Positions 25,099-35,516 of a DNA stretch of 64,000 nt are shown piece by piece (within the stretch, counting starts at the first letter, position 1; every line of letters begins with the position of its first letter). Origin of the DNA: Novosphingobium huizhouense (GTDB lineage: Bacteria > Pseudomonadota > Alphaproteobacteria > Sphingomonadales > Sphingomonadaceae); contig NZ_JAILXZ010000002.1 of assembly GCF_020179475.1 (NCBI RefSeq), positions 434,001 through 498,000 of the forward strand, in the 5' to 3' direction. Both the position numbers and the translations under genes were made by a program. The notes beneath the pieces were generated by a model that was not told the DNA's origin, ran no database searches, and saw nothing but the letters and a program-made list of their open reading frames with translations.

Positions 25099-26589
25099 AT
25101 GGCCGTAGCATCGCAAGGCGACGCGGTGTTCGCGGAGAAGCCGTCCTTGATTGCAGGCTCGACCGGTTTTGTTCGCTCGCCCACCGAATCGAGGTGGTTT
25201 GCACTTCGCGGGCGGTTCCGCTCGCATCCTGCCCTGCGACTGGCCCTGCCCGTCACGCTCGTCGCCCTCGCGGTAGTCGCCCGGATCCTGCTTGGCCCGT
25301 GGTACGCGGCCCCTTTCATTCCTTTCTACCCTGCGATCCTCGTCAGCACGCTGGTCGGAGGCAGGTTCGCAGGCAACTTTTCGCTGGCGCTTTCGCTCGC
25401 GTGTTCGGGCTACCTCTTCTACCACCTCTCCGGAGCGCTCGAGGTGACCGATGTTCCGGTGGCGCTTGCCATGTTCGGTGTCGTCGCGCTCACCGTCATC
25501 GAAATCCTGGTGCAGCTGACCAGCCTCGCGGACCGGCTGCGCGAACGGGAAGTCCACCTCCTCGCGCAAGCCGAGGAACTGTCGCGGCGCGAGGTGGAGA
25601 CCGCCGAACGCCTCGGCGAACTCGAGGCGATCTACGAACAGGCGCCGATCGGTCTCGGCTTCCTTGATGACGAGTTGCGCTTCGTGCGGATCAACCGCGC
25701 GCTTGCCGAAATGAACGGTCACAGCGTGGAGGACCATATCGGCAAGTCCGCGTGGGATCTCGTTCCGGACCTTCGCGCCTCGGCCGAACCCCTTCTGCGC
25801 AGCGTGCTCGATTGCGGCGTCGTGATCAACGAGGTCGAGCTGTCCGGCGAGACTGCAGCCGCCCCCGGGAACAAGCGGTATTGGAAGGAGATGTTCTATC
25901 CGGTACGCAGCGGCGGCGCTCGCGCCGGCGGTGTCGGCATCCTGTGCGAGGACATCACCGAAGCCAAGCTGGCGGAAGAGCGGGAGGCGCTGCTCATCGG
26001 CGAGGTCGACCACCGGGCCAAGAACCTCCTCGCGGTGGTGCAATCGGTCGTGCAACTCACCCGCTACCAGGGTGAGCCCGCGGCCTTCAAGGCCGCGATC
26101 GTCGAGCGCATCCAGGCCCTGGGCCGGGTCCACGCGCTGCTTGCCGCCCATCGCTGGTCCGGGGTGGGTCTTGAGGAGATCATCGCGCAGGAGCTTGCGC
26201 CTTTCGCCGACGCGATCGACGTGCGCCACCTGCCGCAGCCGGTGCAACTCGCGCCGGGAGCGGCGCAAGCGTTGAGCATGGTCGTCCACGAATTGCTGAC
26301 CAACTCGATCAAGTACGGCGCACTGTCGTCGGACGGCCACGTTCTCCTTCGGCTCGGTCTCGAGCTGGCGGACCAGCCGATGATCAGCTTCGACTGGACG
26401 GAGATCGATGGACCGCCCGTCGCGGGTCCCCGTGCCCAAGGCTTCGGCACCAAGCTGATAGCCACCGCCGTGCAAGGTACCCTCGCAGGGGAACTCGACT
26501 ACGAACTCAGGTCCGAGGGCTTGCGCTGCCGTATCCGTTTCCCCCGCAGCGCGGCCGAAAGCCGGACGCCGGGCGCAACCTTTCCCTGA
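25099..26589 (+). CDS. HWE-family sensor histidine kinase with DUF4118 and PAS domains (496 aa)
   Basis: Residues about 45-140 form four membrane segments of the DUF4118/KdpD-sensor type, followed by a coiled coil (142-175). A PAS domain runs from 175 to 295 (IYEQAPIGLGFLDDELRFVRINRAL) without a LOV flavin-binding cysteine motif. The kinase core has EVDHRAKNLLAVVQSVV (His305), ELLTNSIKYGAL as the N-box, and FDWTE (Trp433, Glu435), which define the HWE family. No response regulator gene lies nearby, so its output is unknown; in alphaproteobacteria such kinases often feed the general stress response. It stands alone between the exosortase operon and the sugar locus. Confidence 0.85.
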   Translation: MAVASQGDAVFAEKPSLIAGSTGFVRSPTESRWFALRGRFRSHPALRLALPVTLVALAVVARILLGPWYAAPFIPFYPAILVSTLVGGRFAGNFSLALSLACSGYLFYHLSGALEVTDVPVALAMFGVVALTVIEILVQLTSLADRLREREVHLLAQAEELSRREVETAERLGELEAIYEQAPIGLGFLDDELRFVRINRALAEMNGHSVEDHIGKSAWDLVPDLRASAEPLLRSVLDCGVVINEVELSGETAAAPGNKRYWKEMFYPVRSGGARAGGVGILCEDITEAKLAEEREALLIGEVDHRAKNLLAVVQSVVQLTRYQGEPAAFKAAIVERIQALGRVHALLAAHRWSGVGLEEIIAQELAPFADAIDVRHLPQPVQLAPGAAQALSMVVHELLTNSIKYGALSSDGHVLLRLGLELADQPMISFDWTEIDGPPVAGPRAQGFGTKLIATAVQGTLAGELDYELRSEGLRCRIRFPRSAAESRTPGATFP

Positions 26590-26655
26590 GGACAGCGTGC
26601 GGGCGTTGCCGCTGAAACCGCCGACCGGCCCGCCTGCCGATCGGCTTCGCCCCCG

Positions 26656-27525
26656 TCAGGCGACTGGACCGGCGTAGGGTGTCGTCGGTTGCCCGCATAC
26701 GCCACTGTCGACTTCGAACAGCGCGCCGTCGAACTCGCCGGGTTCGTCGAGACCGATGGATGCAGAAGTCACGAACATCCGCTCGTGCCGCTCGCCGCAA
26801 AAGGCGATGTTGGTGACGCGGCGCGCAGGCATTGCGATCGAGCGTTCGCGACGACCGTCCGGCGCGAAGCGACTGATCCTGCCGCCATCCCAGTGCGCGA
26901 CCCACAGATACCCTTCGGCGTCGACAGTCATCCCGTCGGGGCATCCCTCGCCTTCGTCGAAGACGGTGAACACGCCGTCCTTGCGGGCATCACCGCCCTC
27001 GAGTGCGAAGCGATAGATTATCCGACGGCCGCTATCGGCGTGATAAAGCCAGCGTCCACACGGCGAGAACGCCGGGCCGTTTGGCACCAGGTACCCGATA
27101 TCCACCGCTGCCAGTTCGCCATCCGGGCTGATCCGGTAGAGCGAGCCGCTGGCTTGCGCTTCGCCCATGTCCATGGTGCCGCACCAGATCGCCCCGGTCG
27201 CGTCGGTCTTGCCATCGTTCATGCGGTTGCCGGGCAGATGCGCCTCGACCGCCTTGCGCGCGCCCACGGACAGGGGCTCGAGCCCGATCCGGGCGATGCC
27301 CGAGCGGAATCCGCCGACGAGCCCGCCTTCGGCATGGCTCACGACCCAGCCGAGCGGCTCGGGCATGGCCCATCGCGTTACCTCGCTGTCACCGAGCACC
27401 AGGCGGTTGAGTGCCGGCGCAAGGATGTCCACCCAGTAGAACGCTCGATCGCGCGGACACCACAGCGCACCTTCGCCCAGCACATCGCGCTGGCCGCCAC
27501 GGTCGACCCTTTGCCAGTTCGCCAT
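26656..27525 (-). CDS. SMP-30/gluconolactonase family sugar lactonase (289 aa)
   Basis: This is a six-bladed propeller of the SMP-30 family. The metal ligands are recognisable: Glu in DVLGEGALWCPRDR, Asn in LVPNGPAFSPCGRWLYHADS and Asp in GCPDGMTVDAEGYLWVAHW. It should hydrolyse L-arabinono- and/or D-galactono-lactone in the cytoplasm, between the sugar 1-dehydrogenase (35517-36443) and the sugar-acid dehydratase encoded immediately upstream. The ATG at 27525 shares its A with the dehydratase stop (TGATG), so translation is coupled. The frame remains open to 27642, but that part is a shadow of the dehydratase gene. Confidence 0.83.
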   Translation of the reverse strand: MANWQRVDRGGQRDVLGEGALWCPRDRAFYWVDILAPALNRLVLGDSEVTRWAMPEPLGWVVSHAEGGLVGGFRSGIARIGLEPLSVGARKAVEAHLPGNRMNDGKTDATGAIWCGTMDMGEAQASGSLYRISPDGELAAVDIGYLVPNGPAFSPCGRWLYHADSGRRIIYRFALEGGDARKDGVFTVFDEGEGCPDGMTVDAEGYLWVAHWDGGRISRFAPDGRRERSIAMPARRVTNIAFCGERHERMFVTSASIGLDEPGEFDGALFEVDSGVCGQPTTPYAGPVA

Positions 27526-29321
27526 CAGTGGTTGTCCCGCGGCAGGCCCATCGTCTGTGCGATCCGCTGGTACTTGTCGGCACCCTCGAGGATCGCGCCG
27601 GTGTTCAGCTGGCCGACCACGCTGCGCTGGATTTCCTGCCACGGCGTCTGCGAAGCGGGATAGGCATATCCACCGGCCGCTTCGAGTGCCGCGCGCCGCT
27701 CCGCCAGTTCAGCGTCGGAAATGAGCACGTCGACCCGGCCCTTGCGCAGATCGAGCCGGACACGGTCGCCGGTCTGCAACAAGGCCAGTCCGCCCATTGC
27801 CGCAGCTTCCGGGCTGGCATTGAGGATCGAAGGACTGCCGCTGGTGCCGGATTGCCGCCCGTCGCCGATGCACGGCAATGCGCTCACCCCTTCGGTGATG
27901 AGGTAGGCCGGCGGGCGCATGTTCACCACCTCGGCAGCGCCCGGGTAGCCGATCGGCCCGGCGCCCCGCATGAACAGCATGGTCGCAGCGGTGATGCCAA
28001 GCGACGGGTCGTCGATCCGGTGATGATAGTCCTCGGGCCCGTCGAAGACGACGGCCGGTCCTTCGAATGCTTCGGGATCGTCCGGATTGGACAGGTAGCG
28101 TTCCCGGAATTCCTCGCTGATGACGCTCGTCTTCATGATCGCGGCATCGAAAAGGTTGCCGGTCAGGACGAGGAAACCTGCGTCTTCGCGCAAGGGATCC
28201 TCAAAACGACGGATCACCCGCTCGTCCTCGATCGTCGCGTCCCGGCAGTTGTCGCCGATCGTGTGGCCGTTGACGGTCATCGCCTGCTCCGCGATCAGCC
28301 CCTGGCCCATCAGCTGCGCGACCACGGCCGGCACGCCGCCTGCGCGATAGTAGTCCTCGCCCAGGTACTCGCCCGCCGGCTGGAGGTTCACCAGCAGCGG
28401 AACCTTGTGGCCCTTGTCCTGCCAGTCGGTGAGGGGCAGCTCGACCCCGATGTGCCGGGCAATCGCGGCAAGGTGGATCGGCGCATTGGTCGACCCGCCG
28501 ATGGCCGAGTTGACGACGATCGCGTTGTGAAACGCCTCGAGCGTAAGGATGTCGGAGGGCTTGAGATCCTCGCGCACCATGTCCACGATCCGCTTGCCGG
28601 TATGATAGGCGCACTCCTGGCGGTCCCGATAGGGCGCCGGGATCGCCGCCGAGCCCGGCAGCATCATGCCCAGCGCCTCGGCCAGGCTATTCATCGTGGT
28701 CGCCGTACCCATCGTGTTGCAGTAGCCGGTCGAGGGAGCCGACGACGCCACCAGCTTGATGAAGCCGTCGGCGTCGAGTTCGCCCTTGGCCATCATCTCG
28801 CGGCCCTTCCACACGATCGTGCCCGATCCCGTGCGCTCGCCCTTGTGCCAGCCGTTCAGCATCGGTCCGACCGAGAGCGCGATGGCGGGAATGTTGACCG
28901 TGGCGGCCGCCATCAACAGCGCCGGGGTGGTCTTGTCGCAGCCCGTGGTCAGGACGACGCCATCGATGGGATAGCCATAAAGCGCTTCGACGAGGCCGAG
29001 ATACGCGAGGTTGCGATCCAGACCCGCGGTCGGGCGCTTGCCGGTCTCCTGGATCGGATGGACCGGAAACTCGAGCGCGATGCCGCCCGCCTCGCGAATG
29101 CCCTCGCGGATGCGCGCGGCGAGCACAACATGGTGGCGATTGCACGGCGACAGGTCGCTGCCGGTCTGCGCGATGCCGATGATCGGCTTGCCCGAGCGCA
29201 GTTCCTCGAGGCTGATCCCGAAGTTGAGATAGCGCTCGAGGTAAAGCGAGGTCATGTCGATGTTGGCGGGATTGTCGAACCACGCACGGCTGCGCAGCTT
29301 GAAGGAAGGCGTTTGGGTCAT
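27525..29321 (-). CDS. IlvD/Edd-family sugar-acid dehydratase, L-arabinonate/D-galactonate type (598 aa)
   Basis: Full-length IlvD/Edd family protein. Three cysteines that ligate an Fe-S cluster in pentonate dehydratases are present: Cys60 (DLSPCNRHH), Cys128 (TTGCDKTTP) and Cys201 ([11 protein letters not shown]). The [10 protein letters not shown] segment near residue 500 binds substrate. The length and the [25 protein letters not shown] region fit sugar-acid rather than branched-chain dehydratases. Context points to L-arabinonate to 2-keto-3-deoxy-L-arabinonate. D-galactonate is a likely second substrate, because the locus has galactose-branch kinase and aldolase genes but no other dehydratase. 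It lies between mutarotase and lactonase in one operon. Confidence 0.85.
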   Translation of the reverse strand: MTQTPSFKLRSRAWFDNPANIDMTSLYLERYLNFGISLEELRSGKPIIGIAQTGSDLSPCNRHHVVLAARIREGIREAGGIALEFPVHPIQETGKRPTAGLDRNLAYLGLVEALYGYPIDGVVLTTGCDKTTPALLMAAATVNIPAIALSVGPMLNGWHKGERTGSGTIVWKGREMMAKGELDADGFIKLVASSAPSTGYCNTMGTATTMNSLAEALGMMLPGSAAIPAPYRDRQECAYHTGKRIVDMVREDLKPSDILTLEAFHNAIVVNSAIGGSTNAPIHLAAIARHIGVELPLTDWQDKGHKVPLLVNLQPAGEYLGEDYYRAGGVPAVVAQLMGQGLIAEQAMTVNGHTIGDNCRDATIEDERVIRRFEDPLREDAGFLVLTGNLFDAAIMKTSVISEEFRERYLSNPDDPEAFEGPAVVFDGPEDYHHRIDDPSLGITAATMLFMRGAGPIGYPGAAEVVNMRPPAYLITEGVSALPCIGDGRQSGTSGSPSILNASPEAAAMGGLALLQTGDRVRLDLRKGRVDVLISDAELAERRAALEAAGGYAYPASQTPWQEIQRSVVGQLNTGAILEGADKYQRIAQTMGLPRDNH

Positions 29322-29349
29322 TGCAGCTTTCGCTCGGGAAGGAGTGCGA

Positions 29350-30501
29350 TCAGCGTGCGACGCTGAGGCGGTAGATCATGGTGTGACGGTAAGGCTTGCC
29401 CGGATCGACGCGCGCCGACACGAACGTGGGGTGGTTGGGCGCATCGGGGAACTTTTGCGGCTCGAGCGCGATGCCATCGCCCATGCGGTAGAGGTGACCC
29501 TGCTTTCCGACGAGCGTCCCGTCGAGGAAATTGCCGGAGTAGAACTGAACGCCGGGCTCGGTCGAGAGAACTTCGAGGACGCGCCCCGAAGCCGCGTCTT
29601 CGAGACGGGCGGCCAGTTCCGGCCGGGCAGTCACGCCCTTGTCGAGCGCGAAGTTGTGATCGTAGCCCCGCCCGGCCACGATCTGCGGATCGCGCCCGTC
29701 GCGAAGCCCGTCGGCGACAGGCCGCGGTGCACGGAAATCGAAGACCGACCCCGCCACCTGGCGCAGTTCGCCGGTAGGAATGAGCTTGTCGTCCACGGGG
29801 GTATAGGCCGATGCTGGAATCGTCAGCAGTTGCCCCATCGCGCCTTGCGGAACACCTTCCCCGGCGAGGTTGAAAATCGCGTGGTTCGTCAGGTTGACGA
29901 TGGTCGGCTTGTCCGTCTTCGCCTCGAAGGCGATCGTCAGCGCGCCCGCTTCGTCGAGCGAATAGGTTACCGTCGTCGCGAGCGACCCGGGGTAGCCGGA
30001 GTCACCGTCGGGGCTGACATGCGACAGCACGACGCTCGCAACCGGGCCAGACTTGACCGAGACGACTTTCCAGACCTGCTTGTCGAAACCCTTGCCCCCG
30101 CCATGCAAAGAGTTGGTCTTGTCGTTCAGCGGCAGGCGATACGACTTGCCGTCGAGTGCGAAGGCGCCGCCAGCGATGCGGTTGGCGTAGCGCCCCACCG
30201 TCACGCCGAAATAGTTCGGGTGATCGACGTAGCCGGCCAGGTTGTCGTAGCCCAACACCACATCGGCGATCGCACCGTCGCGCCCCGGCGCCTTCAACGT
30301 CTGCAACGTCGCGCCGTATGTCAGGATGCGCGCGGACACGCCATTTGCGGCCTTCAGGGTGATCGCCTGGACCGAAGTGCCGTCCGCGAGGGTGCCTGCA
30401 ACCTCCTGGGATGCCTCGGCAGCCGACGCAGCCTGGCCGCCGAGCGACGTCGAACCGAGCAGGATTGCCAGACCTAGCGAAACTTTGCCGCGCCCCATCA
30501 T
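29350..30501 (-). CDS. galM: Exported aldose 1-epimerase (mutarotase) (383 aa)
   Basis: The GalM fold has [48 protein letters not shown] (active-site His), [12 protein letters not shown] (second His) and a C-terminal [18 protein letters not shown] with the catalytic Glu. A signal peptide ([20 protein letters not shown]) puts it in the periplasm. It interconverts anomers of released arabinose or galactose before uptake. The ATG at 30501 is chosen for the AAAGGA site seven bases upstream; a very long open frame continues 5' but is meaningless. It is the first gene of the minus-strand operon and starts beside the operator at 30554. Confidence 0.88.
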   Translation of the reverse strand: MMGRGKVSLGLAILLGSTSLGGQAASAAEASQEVAGTLADGTSVQAITLKAANGVSARILTYGATLQTLKAPGRDGAIADVVLGYDNLAGYVDHPNYFGVTVGRYANRIAGGAFALDGKSYRLPLNDKTNSLHGGGKGFDKQVWKVVSVKSGPVASVVLSHVSPDGDSGYPGSLATTVTYSLDEAGALTIAFEAKTDKPTIVNLTNHAIFNLAGEGVPQGAMGQLLTIPASAYTPVDDKLIPTGELRQVAGSVFDFRAPRPVADGLRDGRDPQIVAGRGYDHNFALDKGVTARPELAARLEDAASGRVLEVLSTEPGVQFYSGNFLDGTLVGKQGHLYRMGDGIALEPQKFPDAPNHPTFVSARVDPGKPYRHTMIYRLSVAR

Positions 30502-30530
30502 TCCCTTATCCTTTCCCGCAAGCTGGCCCA

Positions 30531-30577
30531 TTGACGCCGCCGATTTGCCTATATAGTCCGACAAATAGAAAGTGCGC
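30531..30577. promoter_or_regulatory. Divergent promoters with FadR-like operator
   Basis: On the plus strand TTGACG (30531-30536) and TATAGT (30552-30557) could drive the transporter gene. On the minus strand a TTGCGC-like -35 and TATATA could drive the mutarotase operon. The operator TAGTCCGACAA (30554-30564) fits the FadR-subfamily consensus TnGTnnnACnA and overlaps both -10 regions. AGTCCGACAAAT is repeated exactly before the TonB receptor gene. Confidence 0.6.
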
Positions 30578-30639
30578 AAGCGGCTATGCGACCCCAGGAC
30601 GGTCCGCAGAATCCGCCCGAACGAGAGGATTTGGAGACT

Positions 30640-31947
30640 ATGCCGCCAGTGGTATCGCAGGGCGCCCATGCAGGGGCCCACCACGACAGCTCCGTGCGCT
30701 ACGGCCCTGCACTGACGTTGCTGGCCAGCTTGTTCTTCATGTGGGGCTTCATCACCGTCATCAACAACACGTTGCTGCCGCACCTGCGGGCGGTGTTCGA
30801 CCTCAACTACACGCAGACCACCCTGATCGAGAGCGTCTGGTTCATCGCCTATTTCGTCGCCTCGATCCCGGCAGCGAAGCTGATCGAACGGATCGGCTAC
30901 CAGAAGTCGCTGGTCACCGGACTGCTGATCATGGCGGCGGGAGCCTTGGGCATGATGCTCGCCGCGTCCATTCCCTCCTACGGCGTGACGTTGACGATGC
31001 TGTTCGTGATCGCGAGCGGCATCACGCTGCTGCAGGTTGCGGCCAACCCCTACGTGGCGGTGGTGGGCAAGCCCGAAACCGCTTCCTCGCGGCTCAACCT
31101 CGTCCAGGCGATGAACTCGGCCGGGACCATGCTCGCTCCGATGTTCGGCGCTTATCTCATTCTCGGCCGGTCGAAGAGCGGCACCGCTGCCGCCGGCACG
31201 GTGCTGACGCCCGCAGAGCGGATCGCCGATGCCCAGTCGGTGATCCTGCCCTATGCGCTGGTTGCCGCCGTGCTGGTCGTGCTTGCGCTCGTCATCGCCC
31301 GCTTCCCCCTGCCGGCGATGGGATCGGCCACGCAACGACTGGCGAAGGAAGAGCGTCGGAAGCACTCGTTGTGGCTGCACCGCAACCTGGTGTTCGGCGT
31401 GCCTGCCATCTTCATCTACCTGATCGCCGAGATCGGGGTCGCGAACCTGTTCGTGAACTTCGTCAGCCAGCCGCAGATCGCGGACCTGACGCACGAGCAG
31501 GCGGGCAAGTACCTTACGTTCCTGTGGGGCGGCATGATGATCGGCCGGTTCGCCGGCTCCGCGATCATGCAGAAGATCGACGCAGCCCGCGTGCTCGCGG
31601 CCTTCTCGATCGGCGCCTTCCTGGTGATGCTCGTCACCGTCTTCACCACCGGGCCGGTCGCGATGTGGTCGCTGATCCTTGTCGGGCTGTTTCACTCGAT
31701 CATGTTCCCGACCATCTTCACGCTGGGCATCAAGGGCCTTGGCCCGTTGACCGAGGAAGGCTCTGGACTGCTGATCATGGCCATCGCCGGCGGCGCGCTG
31801 GTTGTCGTGCAAGGCTACCTTGCCGACAGCTACGGCTTGCAGAATTCCTTCCTGCTCACCGCCGCCTGCGAACTCTACGTGCTGTTCTACGCGCTCTGGG
31901 GCTCGCGCCCCACGCACGCAGTGGAGCCCGAATCCGCGAGCGACTGA
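30640..31947 (+). CDS. MFS sugar transporter, FucP/GluP family (435 aa)
   Basis: Twelve membrane segments. The N-terminal [22 protein letters not shown] and [12 protein letters not shown] with the following [24 protein letters not shown] block are diagnostic of the fucose/galactose/glucose proton-symporter group. It would bring arabinose and/or galactose across the inner membrane. The ATG at 30640 has GAGAGGA/GGAG just upstream; another ATG at 30586 lacks a site. It is transcribed divergently from mutarotase, from the shared operator region, and ends at a strong terminator. Confidence 0.86.
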   Translation: MPPVVSQGAHAGAHHDSSVRYGPALTLLASLFFMWGFITVINNTLLPHLRAVFDLNYTQTTLIESVWFIAYFVASIPAAKLIERIGYQKSLVTGLLIMAAGALGMMLAASIPSYGVTLTMLFVIASGITLLQVAANPYVAVVGKPETASSRLNLVQAMNSAGTMLAPMFGAYLILGRSKSGTAAAGTVLTPAERIADAQSVILPYALVAAVLVVLALVIARFPLPAMGSATQRLAKEERRKHSLWLHRNLVFGVPAIFIYLIAEIGVANLFVNFVSQPQIADLTHEQAGKYLTFLWGGMMIGRFAGSAIMQKIDAARVLAAFSIGAFLVMLVTVFTTGPVAMWSLILVGLFHSIMFPTIFTLGIKGLGPLTEEGSGLLIMAIAGGALVVVQGYLADSYGLQNSFLLTAACELYVLFYALWGSRPTHAVEPESASD

Positions 31948-31988
31948 CCGGTCGCGCACTGCCAAACGCCCACCGCGGCGAAACGACG

Positions 31989-32024
31989 AAGGGCGGCACC
32001 GCGAGGTTGCCGCCCTTTTCGGTT
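31989..32024. terminator. Rho-independent terminator between transporter and regulator genes
   Basis: AAGGGCGGCA (31989-31998) and TGCCGCCCTT (32008-32017) form a perfect 10-base stem with a 9-base loop, followed by TTTTC. It lies between convergent genes, and the T-run fits the plus-strand transporter transcript. Confidence 0.85.
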
Positions 32025-32060
32025 TGGTGCGCTCGGACAGTGCCGCGGGGGCCCTTGCGC

Positions 32061-32774
32061 TCAGTCGCCGCTGCGCTCCATCGAGCTGCGGGTATCCTCG
32101 AGCGCGAGATCGACGAGCACGCCCATGGCCTCGGCCGCCGCGTCTGCGTCTCCCGAGGCGATCGCCTCGAGCACGCGCGCATGGTCGGGGATCGGATTGC
32201 GCGGCAGTTCGCGGGTGCGCTGCTTGAACTGGGTGGTCCAGTGAACAGCGGCGCCGATGCTCGCCGAGAGGACGACCATCGCGTGATTTCCGGTGGCGCG
32301 AAGGATTGCGTCGTGGAAGTCCCGGTCCGCCGCGCGTCCGGCATCGGTGGTCAGCGTATGCCGCCGCATCGCGGCGAGTGCCTCGCGCATCACGCGGACA
32401 TCGTCCTTGGTGCGCCGGTGCGCGGCGAGCCGTGCCGCCGCCGGCTCGATGATCGAGCGCAACTCGAACAAGTCGCGGACGAAAGCCACATCGGGTTCGC
32501 CCGCAAAGGCCCAGGCCAGCACCTCGGGATCGAGCAGGTTCCAGCGTTCGCGAGGCAGGACGCGGGTGCCCGCCTTCGGACGACTGGCGACCAGACCTTT
32601 CGCCGCGAGCACCTGGATCGCTTCACGATAGGCGCTTCGCGAGACCTTGAGCTCTTCGGCGAAGGCTACTTCGCCCGGAAGCACGTCGCCCGGCGCATAT
32701 TGGCCCGACAAGATCGCCGTACCCAGCTTGTGCGCAAGCGCGCCATGCAAGCGCCGCCCGGGACCGCGCGTCAT
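32061..32774 (-). CDS. FadR-subfamily GntR transcriptional regulator (237 aa)
   Basis: An N-terminal winged helix ([23 protein letters not shown] ... [20 protein letters not shown]) is joined to an all-helical FCD ligand domain with [17 protein letters not shown] and [10 protein letters not shown], which supply the metal-binding Asp/His residues. It should respond to a sugar acid or keto-deoxy acid and control the surrounding catabolic genes. The ATG at 32774 is chosen over the upstream GTG at 32864 for its AAAGGAAG site. It is divergent from the aldehyde dehydrogenase gene, and operator-like sites of its family type occur at three promoters in the locus. Confidence 0.86.
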   Translation of the reverse strand: MTRGPGRRLHGALAHKLGTAILSGQYAPGDVLPGEVAFAEELKVSRSAYREAIQVLAAKGLVASRPKAGTRVLPRERWNLLDPEVLAWAFAGEPDVAFVRDLFELRSIIEPAAARLAAHRRTKDDVRVMREALAAMRRHTLTTDAGRAADRDFHDAILRATGNHAMVVLSASIGAAVHWTTQFKQRTRELPRNPIPDHARVLEAIASGDADAAAEAMGVLVDLALEDTRSSMERSGD

Positions 32775-32922
32775 GGTCTTCCTTTCGTCCGAACCCTTCG
32801 GCTGCCGCTCGGACTGGGTCTCGGTTACAGCTTCCGTCACGTCCTGAAGGTCCTCCTGGTGCACGGCTTAACAGCCTGCCGGGCGTGGGCAAACGACAAA
32901 TGCATTTCTCCGCGCAGTCGTG

Positions 32923-32957
32923 TTGCGTTTCTGGCCCTGTCGCAATATGTCGGAGTA
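32923..32957 (+). promoter_or_regulatory. Putative promoter and degenerate operator before the dehydrogenase operon
   Basis: TTGCGT (32923-32928), a 17-base spacer and TATGTC (32946-32951) give a plausible promoter. Read on the minus strand, ATTTACTCCGACATAT overlaps the -10 and resembles the TAGTCCGACAAAT operators at 30554 and 42109, with two or three mismatches. It lies just before the AGGAG site of the aldehyde dehydrogenase gene. Confidence 0.45.
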
Positions 32958-32972
32958 AATCAGGAGATTCCG

Positions 32973-34499
32973 ATGACCGAATTCCGCTCGATCGAAGCCG
33001 CAACCGGCCAGCCGCACGGTCCTTCCTTTGCCGTCCACGGCCCCGATGACGTCGCAGCCGCTTGCGCCGCAGCGTCCGCGGCATTCGATGTCTATCGCAC
33101 CACCGACCGCGAAACGCGGGCGGCCTTTCTCGAGCGGATCGCCGACGAGATCGTGGCCATCGGCGACGAGCTGATCGAAGCAGCGATGCGCGAATCGGGC
33201 CTGCCGCGCCCGCGGCTGGAGGGCGAGCGGGGACGCACCGCCGGTCAGCTTCGCCTTTTTGCCGGGGTGGTGCGCAAGGGAGCGTGGCAGCAGCTGCGCA
33301 TCGATCCGGCCTTGCCCGAGCGCCAGCCGCTTCCCCGCCCCGACATCCGTCTGCGCATGATCCCGCTGGGGCCGGTCGCGGTGTTCGGCGCCTCGAACTT
33401 CCCGCTCGCTTTCTCGACCGCAGGCGGCGACACGGCGTCGGCTCTCGCCGCAGGCTGCCCCGTCGTGGTCAAGGGCCACCCGGCGCACCCGCAGACCGGA
33501 GCGCTCGTCGCCGACGCGATTGCGCGCGCGGTGGCGGCATCGGGCCTGCCCCAGGGCGTGTTCGGCCATCTGGTCGGCCCGTCGAACGAGCTTGGCGCAG
33601 CACTCGTGCAGGACCCGCGGATCGCCGCCGTGGGCTTCACCGGCTCGCGGGCGGGCGGACTCGCCCTCTCCCGCCTCGCACAGGCGCGCGAGGTTCCGAT
33701 CCCCGTCTATGCCGAAATGTCGAGCATCAATCCCGTCGTGCTGCTGCCCGAGGCGCTTGCATCGCGCGGCGCTGCGCTCGGGACGGCCTTCGTCGGCTCG
33801 CTGACGATGGGCGCGGGCCAGTTCTGCACCAACCCGGGGCTCGTGCTCGCGATCGAAGGCGCAGGCCTCGACGAGTTCATCGCCAATGCCGTTGCAGCAC
33901 TCGAGGCGGCAGCGCCGCAGACCATGCTGACGACCGGCATCTGCAAGGCTTATGCCGAGGGCGTGACCGCGCTCGAAGGCAACGGCAAGATAGAAACGCT
34001 TGCCAAGGGCTTGCCGGCCGCTGGCACGCAAGGCGCCGCCGCGCTGTTCCGCACCACGGCCGGGGCGTTCCTGGCCGACAAGGCAATGGGACACGAAGTG
34101 TTCGGCGCAGCCTCGCTCGTCGTCGTCTGCAAGGACGAGGAAGAGGTGCTGAGCGTGCTCAAGGGTCTCGAAGGCCAGCTGACGGCCACGCTCCATCTCG
34201 ACGCCGCCGACGAAGCGCTCGCCGGCCGCCTGCTTCCGACCCTTGAGACCAAGGCCGGACGCATTCTGGCCAATGGCTGGCCGACCGGCGTCGAAGTCTG
34301 CCACGCGATGGTCCATGGCGGCCCCTTCCCGGCCACGTCCGATGCGCGCACGACCTCGGTCGGCAGCCTTGCCATCGACCGCTTCCTCCGCCCGGTCAGC
34401 TACCAGAACCTCGCCACCGGCCTGCTTCCCGCCGAATTGCGCGACGATGCCTTAGGGGATGGCGCGCCGCGCCTGGTCGACGGCGTCCTGACTGTTTGA
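32973..34499 (+). CDS. 2,5-dioxovalerate (2-oxoglutarate semialdehyde) dehydrogenase (508 aa)
   Basis: This is an aldehyde dehydrogenase of the NADP-type KGSA dehydrogenase group. Catalytic Cys285 lies in [10 protein letters not shown], Glu248 in [10 protein letters not shown], Asn142 in GASNFPLAF and Lys167 in [11 protein letters not shown]. The [11 protein letters not shown] segment near residue 80 and the C-terminal [21 protein letters not shown] are typical of this subgroup. It should oxidise 2-oxoglutarate semialdehyde to 2-oxoglutarate, the last step of L-arabinose oxidation. The start has AGGAG at seven bases. It is the first gene of a plus-strand operon running to 41972. Confidence 0.86.
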   Translation: MTEFRSIEAATGQPHGPSFAVHGPDDVAAACAAASAAFDVYRTTDRETRAAFLERIADEIVAIGDELIEAAMRESGLPRPRLEGERGRTAGQLRLFAGVVRKGAWQQLRIDPALPERQPLPRPDIRLRMIPLGPVAVFGASNFPLAFSTAGGDTASALAAGCPVVVKGHPAHPQTGALVADAIARAVAASGLPQGVFGHLVGPSNELGAALVQDPRIAAVGFTGSRAGGLALSRLAQAREVPIPVYAEMSSINPVVLLPEALASRGAALGTAFVGSLTMGAGQFCTNPGLVLAIEGAGLDEFIANAVAALEAAAPQTMLTTGICKAYAEGVTALEGNGKIETLAKGLPAAGTQGAAALFRTTAGAFLADKAMGHEVFGAASLVVVCKDEEEVLSVLKGLEGQLTATLHLDAADEALAGRLLPTLETKAGRILANGWPTGVEVCHAMVHGGPFPATSDARTTSVGSLAIDRFLRPVSYQNLATGLLPAELRDDALGDGAPRLVDGVLTV

Positions 34500-34512
34500 G
34501 AGAGGAACAACG

Positions 34513-35511
34513 ATGTCGCTTCGTTTGCTCCAGCACCGTGCCGACGACGGCGCGCGTTCGGTGGTACTCGCGGACCAGGGCGCCGCATGGGTGCTCGGGG
34601 GAGTCTCCAGCGTCCGCGAACTCGCCGAGCGCGCAATCGCTGCCGGGACCAGTCTTGCCGCTGCGGCCCGCGCCTGCCCGACGGGCGCCGGCGTCGACCT
34701 GCCCGAAGAGCTCGCCGCCGGGCGCTTTCTCGCCCCCATCGACCATGCGGACCCTGCCCATCTGCTGCTGACCGGCACCGGCCTTACGCACCTTGGTTCG
34801 GCCGAAGGGCGCGACAAGATGCACCGCGACGCCGCGGCCGCTTCGCACCAGACCGATTCGATGCGCATGTTCCTCGAAGGGCTCGAAGGCGGAAAGCCCG
34901 CAGCGGGCGCGATCGGGCAACAACCCGAGTGGTTCTACAAGGGTGACGGCTCGCAACTGGTTGGACCTGGCGGGACGCTCGCGATGCCGTCGTTCGCAAA
35001 GGATGGCGGCGAGGAACCCGAACTCGCCGGCATTTACCTGATCGCCAGCGACGGCACGCCGTTCCGGCTCGGCTTCGCGCTTGCCAACGAATTTTCGGAC
35101 CACGTTACCGAACGGCACAACTACCTGTGGCTGGCGCACTCGAAGCTGCGCCAGGCCGCGATCGGCGCCGAACTGCTGATCAACGAGACGCCGACCGATG
35201 TGCGCGGCACCAGCCGCATCGTTCGTAACGGCGACGTGCTCTGGGAAAAGCCGTTCCTCTCGGGCGAGGACAACATGAGCCACGCCCTGGCGAACCTCGA
35301 ACACCACCATTTCAAATACGGACTGTTTCGTCGCCCCGGTGACATCCATGTCCACTTCTTCGGCACCGCGACACTGTCGTTTGCCGACGGCGTAACCACC
35401 GAGGTCGGGGATACCTTCGAGATCGAAGCCGCGCCGTTCACGCTGCCGCTGCGCAATCCGCTCGCCCGCGCGAGCGGCGATGGCGCCCCGATCTCGGTCA
35501 GGGTGCTCTAG
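34513..35511 (+). CDS. araD1: AraD1/GguC family protein, 2-keto-3-deoxy-L-arabinonate dehydratase (332 aa)
   Basis: This fumarylacetoacetate-hydrolase-fold protein has an N-terminal RLLQHRADDGARSVVLAD domain and a catalytic domain with GTGLTHLGSAEGRDKMH, QPEWFYKGDGSQLVGPG, EEPELAGIYLIASDG and LGFALANEFSDHVTERHNYLWLAHSKL. These match the AraD1/GguC group. It is assigned to dehydrate 2-keto-3-deoxy-L-arabinonate to 2-oxoglutarate semialdehyde, feeding the dehydrogenase encoded 13 bases upstream. Only five bases separate it from the sugar dehydrogenase gene. Confidence 0.83.
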   Translation: MSLRLLQHRADDGARSVVLADQGAAWVLGGVSSVRELAERAIAAGTSLAAAARACPTGAGVDLPEELAAGRFLAPIDHADPAHLLLTGTGLTHLGSAEGRDKMHRDAAAASHQTDSMRMFLEGLEGGKPAAGAIGQQPEWFYKGDGSQLVGPGGTLAMPSFAKDGGEEPELAGIYLIASDGTPFRLGFALANEFSDHVTERHNYLWLAHSKLRQAAIGAELLINETPTDVRGTSRIVRNGDVLWEKPFLSGEDNMSHALANLEHHHFKYGLFRRPGDIHVHFFGTATLSFADGVTTEVGDTFEIEAAPFTLPLRNPLARASGDGAPISVRVL

Positions 35512-35516
35512 GCGCG

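Noticed and set aside
29350..31965. 871-codon minus-strand frame including the mutarotase
   Set aside because: Only the last 383 codons are a recognisable mutarotase with signal peptide and ribosome site; the rest is antisense to the transporter gene.
30411..34499. 1362-codon plus-strand frame ending with the aldehyde dehydrogenase
   Set aside because: The first 850 codons run out of frame through the transporter gene and opposite the regulator gene; the dehydrogenase starts at 32973.
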